From Willaertia magna (taxonomy: Eukaryota; Heterolobosea; Eutetramitea; Acrasida; Naegleriidae), in assembly GCA_902984215.1 (NCBI GenBank), contig CADWAF010003217.1, forward strand, positions 1 through 30,348: a DNA stretch of 30,348 nucleotides, read 5' to 3'. Position numbers and translations under genes: made by a program. This document shows positions 11,950 through 20,800 of this stretch, in pieces; position 1 is the stretch's first letter, and the number at the start of each line of letters is the position of its first letter. The notes under the pieces were generated by a model. It had not been told where the DNA came from, did not search any database, and saw only the letters and a list, made by a program, of their open reading frames with translations.

Positions 11950-12150
11950 GTTGGAAATCAGCAGAGGACTTAGATTGAATTCGAATATTTGTAATCATCT
12001 TAATCAATTACATTATTCAATATATTCTTGTTAAAAACCTATTCATCTGTTAACAAAAAGTGCTAACGCCAGAGGACATTTTGGAGGAGTTTTAAAAAAC
12101 CAATAACTTTCTGTTTTGTAACCTCCGTTTATAGCTCTAAAATCATAAAA

Positions 12151-12675
12151 ATGTCTCTAGATCAAAGCAAAAACAACAATTTAAATGCATCTACTGCAAA
12201 TAATAGCAACGAGGTGATCATACCTGAAGCCGATAAGATTTCGTATCCAAAAACTTATCTTTTCTATCATGTTACACTAAAAGGAGTTCAGATTGGTGGA
12301 TTTGCAGGAGCGCTTACTTCTCCAGTTTATAGTTACATTAAAGCTTATTATAAAAATCAACCTTTTAAGCCTTTATTAACTTCAACTTTACCTAAATTTA
12401 TAATAAGGGGAACTACAATAGGTTTCGTTTTAACAGCATTAATGTTTCTAGGCAGAACCTAAAATTTCACTCAAAATAACTTTGACGATAGAGCTTTCCG
12501 TCTCTATCATAACAAAATGACAAATAATTGGGATAAAGTTTGGGCAATTTCAACAGTTTCGGGAATTACATTGGGAGCGATAACAAGACAATCAATTTTA
12601 AATTATGGTTTATATGGCCATGCTTTCGGAATGTTAGCCTTTATAGCTTATCAAACGATCAGTAATAAAATTTAA
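12151..12675 (+). pseudogene. Tim17-like / complex I B14.7 (NDUFA11)-like four-helix protein with an in-frame TAA
   Basis: The first part (12151-12462) encodes 103 residues ending in TAA. The same frame stays open from 12463 to 12675 and encodes DDRAFRLYHNK and two more hydrophobic Gly-containing segments. Overall four helix-like segments are seen: VQIGGFAGALTSPVYSYI, IRGTTIGFVLTALMFLG, VWAISTVSGITLGAI and YGHAFGMLAFIAYQTI. Glycine-spaced helices in this number are typical of the Tim17/Tim22/Tim23 and complex I B14.7 superfamily in the inner mitochondrial membrane. Possible readings: a 103-residue truncated protein; readthrough of codon 104; a 48-bp intron 12444-12491 (donor gtttct, acceptor gatag) that would remove the TAA and keep frame; or a sequencing or allelic nonsense change. 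TGTAAA follows the distal stop immediately (12676), which favours the longer unit as the real gene. Family assignment is tentative. Confidence 0.55.
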
Positions 12676-12852
12676 TGTAAATTAATGTTTTTCACGTAAT
12701 CCAATGTCTGGTTGTTGATTGTTATATTAATTAAACAGTTTAATATCAACAAAAACTATAACTAAAGTTCATTTACGTTCTTTTGTAAGTCTTGTTGTTG
12801 ACAAATTGCCATGAAATGTCAATAGCAGTTCTTCACAAACAGCATCAAAAAA

Positions 12853-14572
12853 ATGTCAGCAAAAATAGGTATGTCAATAATCATTTTATTTTCGCATGAT
12901 ATCAACAATCTTCTTGTTTTTTGAAAATCACAGGAAAATATCAACTCTATCAGACTTTAGGTAAAGGAAATTTCTCTAAAGTAAAGTATGCTGTAGATAC
13001 TACTGATGGTACAGTTTGGGCAATGAAAATTGTTGTAAGTAAAATGATTTAAAATAATTTACTTGAATATTATGAAATTTTTTATTAAATTTTATAAATA
13101 TTAAATTATTTTTTTATTAAATTTTAAAAGGATCGTAAAATGATTCAAAAAGAAAATTTAGAATCTCAATTAAAAAGAGAAATTGCAATTATGAAATTAT
13201 TAAAACAGAAAAATATTATTAAATTACGTGAAGTTTTACAATCTGCAAATAATATTTATATAGTTTTAGAATTAGTTACTGGTGGTGAATTATTTGATAG
13301 AATTGGTAAGAATTTTTTTAATGTTTAAATATTTATTCATAATTGATTGATTGAAATGTGACAGTTCAAGCCAAACGTTTCGATGAACCAACTGCAAGAA
13401 AATATTTTCGTCAATTAGTTTTTGGAATTGACTATTGTCATCAACAAGATGTCAGGTAAGTAAATTTCTTATTGTAAACTTTTTATCCCATAACCATAAT
13501 ACCATTGTAAACAACAATTCCAATACAAAAAAACCTTCAAAAAAACAAACCATTAAGCCATCGCGATTTAAAACCTGAAAACCTACTTTTAGACGAACAC
13601 GATACCCTAAAAATCAGTGATTTCGGTTTAAGTAGTATCACTGCAGGTTCCGGTGAAACACAAAAACTTTTAATGACCACTTGTGGAACGCCAAACTACG
13701 TTGCCCCTGAAGTCCTTCTAGAAAAAGGTTACGACGGAAAAAAAGCTGATCTTTGGTCTTGTGGTATAATTTTGTATGTCATGTTAAGTGGACATTTTCC
13801 TTTTACGGCAGAAAATATTCCAGAATTATTTAAAAAGATAAAGAATGGAGATTATAAAGCATTTCCAAATTATTTTTCAAATTCAGCAAAAGATTTAATT
13901 GCAAAATTATTAATTGTAAATCCAAATGATAGATTGACAATTGAAGGGGTAATGAAACATGAATGGTTTAATGTAGAGATGGATGAATCATTATTAGAAG
14001 ATCATTTAAATTTATTGAAAAGAGATGATTCTAAAATATCTGAAGTTTTAACTGATGACATGATTGATGCTTCAGTTACAAATTGTAATGATGATGAATA
14101 TCAAATGTCACAAAGCAAACAATTAGGAAATACAACAACATTATTAAATGCATTTGATTTAGCAAGTAAATTAATGGCAGGATATTTTAATCCTTTAATT
14201 GGTCTTGAAAATAATTTAAATATTCGTAGAGAAACAAGATTTATTGTAAAGGGTGATAAAGAATTTACTTTAAATGCATTACAAAAAACTCTAGAAAATT
14301 TACAAGTTAAAGTTACAATGAATAATGAAAATAATAAATCACAACAAACAACATCACATCATTCAGATATTAAATGTTTCGCTAACGTACGTCAAGTAGG
14401 TATAACTTTTAGTTTGAAAATTGAAGGAACAAGTGGAGGGTTCTGTTTAGTTGAAGTTAGAAGAGGAAAGGGTTCTATTATACATTTTAATGATATTTAT
14501 AGAAAGATTGTGGAAGAAATGAAAGATTATATTGTTTCAAAACAACAAAATAATAATAATGAAAAGGAGTAA
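12853..14572 (+). CDS. CBL-interacting protein kinase (CIPK / SnRK3 family)
   Basis: Five exons, 12853-12868, 12934-13034, 13131-13305, 13365-13455 and 13558-14572, join in frame to 465 residues. Donors are gtatgt, gtaagt, gtaaga and gtaagt. All kinase landmarks are present: glycine loop LGKGNFSKV (14-22), Lys37, catalytic HRDLKPEN (Asp131), DFG (Asp149) and APE (177-179), with Thr residues in the activation loop. The C-terminal part has the diagnostic NAF motif at 325-327 (LLNAFDLASKL), then a PPI/KA1-like region starting RRETRF and containing EVRRGKG. Family knowledge: calcium-bound CBL proteins bind the NAF motif, relieve autoinhibition and direct the kinase to membrane transporters. No CBL gene is in the window. 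TGTAAA lies four bases after the stop. The tiny 16-base first exon rests on matching the usual GKY start of the kinase domain. Confidence 0.93.
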
Positions 14573-14632
14573 TTTTGTAAAGTATTATTTATTATATTTA
14601 TAAATAACAATGCTTTTTTATAAAAAAAAAAG

Positions 14633-14926
14633 ATGAAAAAATATTCTTGGTTGACTAAATGTTTTTCACTTCAAAACAACAAATGTTGCAACTTTTCCAC
14701 TAAGCTGCAACTAATTTATCAACCAACCCATGGCAGTGTAGATGATTTAAGTACAACAACCGGTAAAATAGAGCTTATAAGAAGAAAGGAAGAAGAATTA
14801 AGAAAAATGGGGGTGCAAGATCCAAAGAAAGTTTTACAAGAAGAAAAAGAGAAGGAACAAAAAGATAAAATTGAATTTAAAACAATGAAAGAAATTCAAG
14901 GAATAAAAACTGATAATTGGGAATAA
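14633..14926 (+). CDS. Small hypothetical protein, probable mitochondrial presequence
   Basis: A 97-residue protein that I do not recognise. The first 25 residues are basic with hydroxyl and aromatic residues and no acid (MKKYSWLTKCFSLQ... NFSTK), as in mitochondrial targeting sequences. From about residue 45 to the end it is a highly charged helix (IELIRRKEEELRKMG, then KKVLQEEKEKEQKDK). It starts 60 bp after the CIPK stop on the same strand, behind an A-rich leader, and TGTAAA lies six bases after its stop. Short charged mitochondrial proteins of this sort are often assembly factors or small complex subunits, but nothing here identifies one. A clean start context and 3' element support it as a real gene. 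Confidence 0.6.
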   Translation: MKKYSWLTKCFSLQNNKCCNFSTKLQLIYQPTHGSVDDLSTTTGKIELIRRKEEELRKMGVQDPKKVLQEEKEKEQKDKIEFKTMKEIQGIKTDNWE

Positions 14927-15158
14927 ACAACTGTAAATTTTAAAATAAATTCTTTTATTGTTCATTCAATTAATTTGACTGATTCTAGTTGACCAACGCA
15001 CTTTACAAAATTAAAGAAAGTGGATAATGAATATTCTTTTTATTTATAAATCTACAAAATTGTTTTATTAATTTACATTATTGTACGATAACCTATTTTC
15101 ATCCTATTCTCTTGCCAAAATTTAAACAAAACTGAATCACACTTATTGAACTAAAAGT

Positions 15159-15743
15159 TTATAAAACATTCTTTAACTTTTGATGTTGTTCCTGTAGTTT
15201 TTTCATAACTAAAGAACAATAATTACCACTATAATAAATCATTTTCGAATTTAACATTCTTTTTGTATTTTCTCCTTCTGTTGTTTGTAAGTAATTAAAT
15301 ATTATCCTAGAAGAAGATCTTCTAGTCTTTCTAGGTGAAGAAGATGGCATAGAAGTAGAGTTATCCTTCTCCAATGGAGGGAAACGATAATTTTCTAATT
15401 GTTTAGATAACTCTTCATCCTTTTGTATTTTCTTTACAAATATATAGCCTGAAAGACTTTTTCTTTTCTTTCCTCTTTCTCCACTTAATTTTCTTTTTTT
15501 ATTTGATAATTGACTTAACGTTGGAGAACTTAGAGAATGATTTAGTTCAGTATTATTGTTAGTTGACTGCAATGGTTGTTGCGTTATTATTGATGTATTA
15601 TTGTCAATTTCAAATTCTTTCCAAGTATTTGTAAAGATTCGCTTTTCACAACTTTTAAAAATTCCTCCAGATATCACTAGGAACGTTATTGTAAATAATA
15701 TTAGCATTATAAATAAATCTAGCATTGTTGACGAGCTAACCAT
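15159..15743 (-). CDS. Novel single-pass membrane protein A (paralogue of protein B)
   Basis: A 194-residue protein of no known family. A hydrophobic helix at about residues 8-26 (LDLFIMLILFTITFLVISGG) is followed by FKSCEKR. Positive charges after the helix predict the C-terminus in the cytosol, without a cleaved signal peptide. Then come an Asn/Ser/Thr-rich linker, a very basic patch (KKRKLSGERGKKRK, about 83-96), and the motifs GYIF and LENYRFP (about 99-122). The C-terminal tail is again basic. Met7 aligns with the first Met of protein B, so a 188-residue product starting at 15725 is possible. The gene is divergent from B (16685-17317), with which it shares helix sequence and the YIF...LENYxFP block. 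TGTAAA lies about 80 bases after the stop. Confidence 0.7.
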   Translation of the reverse strand: MVSSSTMLDLFIMLILFTITFLVISGGIFKSCEKRIFTNTWKEFEIDNNTSIITQQPLQSTNNNTELNHSLSSPTLSQLSNKKRKLSGERGKKRKSLSGYIFVKKIQKDEELSKQLENYRFPPLEKDNSTSMPSSSPRKTRRSSSRIIFNYLQTTEGENTKRMLNSKMIYYSGNYCSLVMKKLQEQHQKLKNVL

Positions 15744-15975
15744 GTTTTTTTGTGTTTAGTTTGGTTTGTTTTTTTTTGTTTGTTGAAAGGCAACAATAAA
15801 TCGCCACTTCTTTAAATACTGAAGGAAAAGTCCAAATCTTTTTTTAACTTTGGCAATCGCAACTTCTTTTAAAGTTATACAGGTATCTTTCCGCATAGTT
15901 TTGTGGTATCCACATAAGAGCACAAAGATTTAGTGCATACTGTCTTTCAAAATCCCTAAATGACTAGTGAATAGT

Positions 15976-16002
15976 ACCAAATCAATTTTAAAATGATTTG
16001 GT
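15976..16002. repeat. 9-bp inverted repeat around a TTTTAAAA core
   Basis: Arms accaaatca (15976-15984) and tgatttggt (15994-16002) are exact reverse complements; the nine bases between them include the self-complementary core ttttaaaa. The whole is a near-perfect 27-bp palindrome, the shape expected of a site for a dimeric DNA-binding protein. Confidence 0.7.
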
Positions 16003-16087
16003 CTGCTGCATGTTAGAAGGACTCCATCAAAAGGAAAGAAGTAAAACTTAAGGAATGATAAGGACTAAATTCATCACGCACAACCTT

Positions 16088-16122
16088 TCGCAAATGAATA
16101 ATATTGAATTATTACTTTGCGA
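16088..16122. repeat. 15-bp imperfect inverted repeat (13 of 15 pairs)
   Basis: Arm 16088-16102 (tcgcaaatgaataat) and arm 16108-16122 (attattactttgcga) pair at 13 of 15 positions around a five-base loop. It lies about 85 bp beyond the preceding palindrome in the same spacer. Confidence 0.65.
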
Positions 16123-16684
16123 AATTCAAGAGGCAAATAGAGTTGCATTATTCTATCCTTAATGAATGAAAGGTTTTCAATCAATGCAAATCAATTAAGT
16201 TTAATGATAGGTCAACTGTGGCAATTATGTAAAGTGATTTCTGTTTCTATCAAAGAGGGGAGAAAAACCAAAGAATTGTTTAGACCTTATTGTTGAATTA
16301 TTCAATAAAGTTCTCAGCATTAAAACAATTCGAAATGAAGAAAACTTTCCGACTTCTAGAACAATTAAATTCTCATTGTTTAGAATTCTTTACCAACAAG
16401 AATCCTTTAACTGTGGAGCTAACAGATGCTTTACTCTATCCTTTCTTTAGCATAAAAATCTGAAAACCCATTCCAAATAACTGTAAAACTACCAATAAAA
16501 ACATAAATTTTCCATCTACAAACATTTAAGGAGTTTGGGTTTTTGCCACATCGCTTTAATGATTGCTAACGATTTCCAAACTGTGTTTCTGATCCACAAA
16601 GAATCTTGATTTAATCCGTGTTTGTTGACTTTACATTTTGAAAAAATAGACGCTTTCATTTTGAAATAACCAAATGACAAGAGC

Positions 16685-17317
16685 ATGACAGACTTATACA
16701 TTATGGCTTTCTTGTTTTTGCTAACATTCATTGTTTTATCTACTGGAATGTTTAAAAGAAATTTTGCTCCTTTTGAATTACCTAAACTACCAGAAGAAAC
16801 TTTTGACGAACCTGAGGAAATGTCGTTTCCACTCCCGAACAGCAACATACCCAACAACAATGAAATTTTAACAAATAATAATACAATTGTGAACAATAGT
16901 ACTGAACGACTGTCCATTGAATTTGAACGACCACCTATTGAAAGTATACGTAACAGTTTTTCAAACTCTATTAGTGGAAGTATTGAGAGTAGTGGAAGTA
17001 CATGTAGTATAACATCCTCTTTACTTTTACTTGATGAATTAATGATGAATAATAAAGCAACAAACACTACAGTGGTGAAAAAACGTGCCAAAAGAAGCCC
17101 GCGTGCAATGGAAGATGAAAATTATATTTTTGAATTAAAAGTTAAATTAGAAAATTATACTTTTCCCTCATCAGCAGCACAAAATAATAGCAAATCCAAT
17201 AACAGTAATAATTCTGTACTGGAAAGTAAAAATAATTTAACAATGGAAGAGCACTGGTCGTGTGAATATTCCACATCCTCTGTTATTAGTGGTACAAACA
17301 AATTTAAAAAGATATAG
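16685..17317 (+). CDS. Novel single-pass membrane protein B (paralogue of protein A)
   Basis: A 210-residue protein of no known family. The N-terminal helix TDLYIMAFLFLLTFIVLSTG (about 2-21) is followed by FKRN, again predicting a cytosolic C-terminus. A Pro/Glu segment (PFELPKLPEETFDEPEE), a long Asn/Ser-rich linker and a basic patch (KKRAKRSPR, about 137-145) follow. The shared block NYIFELKVKLENYTFP lies at about 152-167, and the tail is Ser/Asn-rich. Over the first 24 residues about 14 are identical to protein A counted from Met7. A hydrophobic open frame on the opposite strand (16516-17091) is taken as a shadow because paralogy supports this frame. TGTAAA lies four bases after the stop. 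Confidence 0.7.
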   Translation: MTDLYIMAFLFLLTFIVLSTGMFKRNFAPFELPKLPEETFDEPEEMSFPLPNSNIPNNNEILTNNNTIVNNSTERLSIEFERPPIESIRNSFSNSISGSIESSGSTCSITSSLLLLDELMMNNKATNTTVVKKRAKRSPRAMEDENYIFELKVKLENYTFPSSAAQNNSKSNNSNNSVLESKNNLTMEEHWSCEYSTSSVISGTNKFKKI

Positions 17318-17864
17318 AAATTGTAAACTAAGCTACCATCCTTATAATGACTCTAAAATCATTCTTTTGAAAGAATAGTTGTAAATTAAAATTCTAGGTA
17401 AATCTAAATGAAATTGATTTACAAAGATTAAATAATTGTAAATAATAAAGTAAATTATTAACAATTTTCACATTATCATAATAGCTTCCTTCGCACAAAC
17501 ATACACTCAAAATTAAACTTATCTAAAATCAAAAAAGAGTACTTTTGGGATACGTATGAGTCTCATACTGGTGCGAATAATTCTTGGTTGCTTTTAATTG
17601 TTAGTTTTGTATTTTAGCTTCTACAATAGTAAATGGGGTCTGGACAAGTGAAAGCGTTTTTACTGTCACCCACCGACCAAAGGCATCTATCTCTTGTCAT
17701 GTTGTGACACAATAACATTTTAAAAAAAAATTGCTTCAATTTTTACTCATTATCCTTGTCATCTAGAGAATTAAAAGACAATAAAAACAATTTTGACAAG
17801 TCCTGATTTTGTTCTATATAATAAACTTTTAACAACTAATAAATTATTATTGTAATAAATAACA
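17318..17864. other. 547-bp spacer upstream of the neurofibromin gene
   Basis: The left part is the 3' region of gene B, with TGTAAA at 17322 and two more copies within about 130 bases. The middle, about 17550-17720, is less AT-rich and holds a palindrome (17554-17568). The right part is the AT-rich leader of NF1. No open frame or RNA gene was recognised. Confidence 0.4.
17554..17568. promoter_or_regulatory. 7-bp palindrome gtatgag-t-ctcatac
   Basis: Perfect 7-base arms around one base, about 300 bp upstream of the NF1 start, in a stretch that is less AT-rich than its surroundings. A possible dimeric factor site for NF1; no family is recognised. Confidence 0.35.
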
Positions 17865-20800
17865 ATGGAAAATTTAATAGATGGATTAGTGGAAAGAATT
17901 TCAAAATTGGTACGTAAATTTTTTAAACAAATTCTAATTCTTTGAATTATATATTTTTCTGCGAATGTTTTTTTAAATATCAATTTCTTGAAAATCTGAT
18001 TAGCTCCCATTCAATGCTCGTACCACATCGAATAATATGGGAGATTTACGTCAAACAGCATCCTCTCTAATTAAATTATCAAATTATCGTTTAAATGAAG
18101 TGATAAATGGTTTATTGCATATGCAATCTTCATTAGATAAGAATTTTTTAAATACATTAACATCACCAGAGTTAATGGCAAGTATGACTGGTAGTTCTTC
18201 CCCATCGCTAGGATTAAATCAAACAAATAATACCTCTAATAGTACTGGAAGTATTGGATCTAATTCTCCAACTAGTTTTATTGGAAATAATACTTCTAAC
18301 CAAACAGTACCAACGGGTTCAACAATAGGAAACCTTTCTTTATCATCTCTTCAAGCAATAGAAGAAGAATTAAATGAACGTTATATCCGTTCTAAAATTA
18401 TTGTATTTCAACTTTACTTAAAAACTTTAAGTGCTGCAATTAATTATGAACGCTTGGATCTCGTAAGTAATTTACTTCTAGCCTTTTTATTTACTGAAAT
18501 ATTTACTATGGCGCCAAAAAATGTAGAGATTTGATAATGATCACTTGTTAATGGTAGAAGCAGATAATTCTAGTGTTGAAACTGATACTTTAGGAGAAAG
18601 AGGTGTTCGTTCTTTAGAAGGTGAAGCTGAGAGTGAGTTTCAACAACCAAAAGAATTAACCGGAGAAGAAAGTGAAGAATCAGATGATAACGCTGCAAAT
18701 AGTACTACTACAGATGAAGAAACAATGCCTTCTTTTAATGAAGAAAATTTACCTAAAATAACAGATCCTATTGCAGAAAGTTTATTAGCATATATTATGG
18801 AGACTTTATTTTCACTAAAAGGTCCAAGTACATCAACAACATCTGGAAATGTTTCAAATGATGATGCAAAAACAAAAGGACCAAGTCAATATCTTAAACA
18901 TTTAGCAGCAAGAGTATTATTTAAATTAAGTGTTTTATCATTCGAAGTTGTATTTGTTAGAGTAGAAGATTTCTTTAAGAAAATGAAATCCGATGAAGTT
19001 GACGATAAAATTTATCAAATGATAGAATATATTAATTTTGACCAAAATAAGTTAACTCGTTTAATTTCATTATTAAACGATGTTCAAGCAAAATTAAAAA
19101 CAAAAGCTTTTGTGGCATTAAGTGGACCTTTGAGACAAGCCATTTGGAATTGGATTACTAATTATCCACATCAATTTATTAAATTATTTAAAAGTAAGAC
19201 AAGTTTACCTGGTAACCCACAAAAGTTATTTAATGTAATTGCTGAAAGAAAAATTAAGAAATACTCTGCAAATATCTGGCCAATGCAAGCTATGGTATTG
19301 TTACTATGTCCTGAAGTATTATCATTGGTAATTATGGCAATTAAACAAGGTGAAAAACCACATCCCCAAAGAAAGAAGGAACATAAGTTCTTTGAAAATA
19401 TTTTAAAAGCGTTGAAGTCACAAAAAAGAGATATCACTTCGGATACTGCTGTTGTATGTTTTGTAGATTATTATAAGGCTAGTACATACTTAAAAAAGAA
19501 TGATTATATTGCATTTAGATTTTTAAATAGTGAAGTCCAAAATGCACTACATGAAAGATTGATGAACGTTGAAAATCCAGTTAAAAGAAATGGTACAGAT
19601 GAAGTTGATGTGAAATTGATGGTTGATTTCTTTGTTAGTGCGTATCGTATTAACCAAATTCATGTAACAAACTATATTTTCCCTCATTGTTTCAAAACTA
19701 GAAATACAATATTTAAATTATCATTAGCGAAGGCAATGTTAAAATTAGCCAGAAAGAATTCTACTTCATTGAAATGGCATCCTACATTAGCTCACAGCTA
19801 TAAATTGATTGCTAAATACGTAAGAACAATGTTCCAAGAGTTATTACAACAAGAAAGTTCTTTATATAAGAAGGGTCAATTAATTCAACCTTCTGCTCAA
19901 ACTCCTCCTTCCACTGAAACTTTATTAGCATTACTAGCTGTATTTTATGCTGAACCTCGTTTGGTTCTTGAAAACACCAGTGAGAATATTAACGGACACA
20001 TTAATGAAATTTTGTACTTCTTCGTAGGATTGACAAATTGTTTGGAAGGTGTTTCAAATCATCAAGTACAATCACAAGCATTTAAATTATTACAAAAACT
20101 TTTCCAACCTCATTATATAACACAATGGTGTCCACAAGATATTGCTACAGGTTTCATTGATTTGAGTTCCAGTGTTATTTCCAGATTATGTTTTATTTTA
20201 TTACAAGATAAAGAAACACAAGGATTAAACGTTAAAACAATATTGGATCTAGTAAAAGATGTATGTCGTGCAAGTAACAAATTTTTGGCTTTCCATAAAG
20301 ATAAAATTACTGAACAAAACTTAGCAAGTAGAAAACGTACACAAATGTGGGAATCCACAGAATCAACACTATTAGTTTTGTTATGTTCAACTGATCCAGA
20401 TACTTGGACAACAACTGCATCTGTGTTTGGAGACCTATGTGACATGATAGATATTCTGGAAGGAAAAGAAAAGGGTAACGGTATTGCCCAAAATTATGGT
20501 TTTTATAGAAAGATTTCTAATTTAGACGAGCTAGGTAAAACAAGATCAGATCAACAAAAGGCAATCAGAAGATTACTCAGAAGAGTTGAATTACAAACCA
20601 AAGCTAGTTTAGCTGCTTTCATTGAAGTTTACAGCAGATGGAAGGATTTCACTAGAACTTTAGAAGAAGCTTCTTCTCGTGCAAAAGAAATGATAGATGA
20701 CGCTCAATCAGTTGATTATACTCGTTTGAAGAGTTTATGGAAAAATTATACTGCTTTCCTATGCTCTATGGGAGGTGTCAGTTTGCAATCAACTGATAAC

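Larger units (their letters stand above)
11617..12150. promoter_or_regulatory. Shared upstream region of the DMXL and Tim17-like genes
   Basis: A 534-bp stretch between divergent start codons with no open frame of note. It holds the tandem hairpins at 11880-11949. Its first part (about 11660-11760) is richer in G than its surroundings. A short gttcgaagc string near 11680 resembles a tRNA T-loop, but no acceptor stem, D arm or anticodon arm can be built around it. Both flanking ATGs have A- or T-rich leaders. Confidence 0.45.
15744..16684. promoter_or_regulatory. 941-bp spacer between divergent paralogues A and B, rich in inverted repeats
   Basis: No credible open frame. It contains the inverted repeats at 15976-16002 and 16088-16122. 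Looser complementary strings are gaattgttt near 16272 and aaacaattc near 16323. This is among the longest gene-free stretches in the window and presumably holds both promoters. I see no tRNA, rRNA or spliceosomal RNA signature in it. Confidence 0.45.

Noticed and set aside
12422..12491. Alternative 70-bp intron at the first GT before the internal TAA of the Tim17-like gene
   Set aside because: It would shift the frame and reach a stop within ten codons; only the 48-bp option keeps frame.
16516..17091. 191-codon hydrophobic open frame on the minus strand
   Set aside because: It lies mostly antisense to protein B. Paralogy of B with A supports the plus frame; the hydrophobic look comes from reading Ser/Asn/Glu-rich codons backwards.
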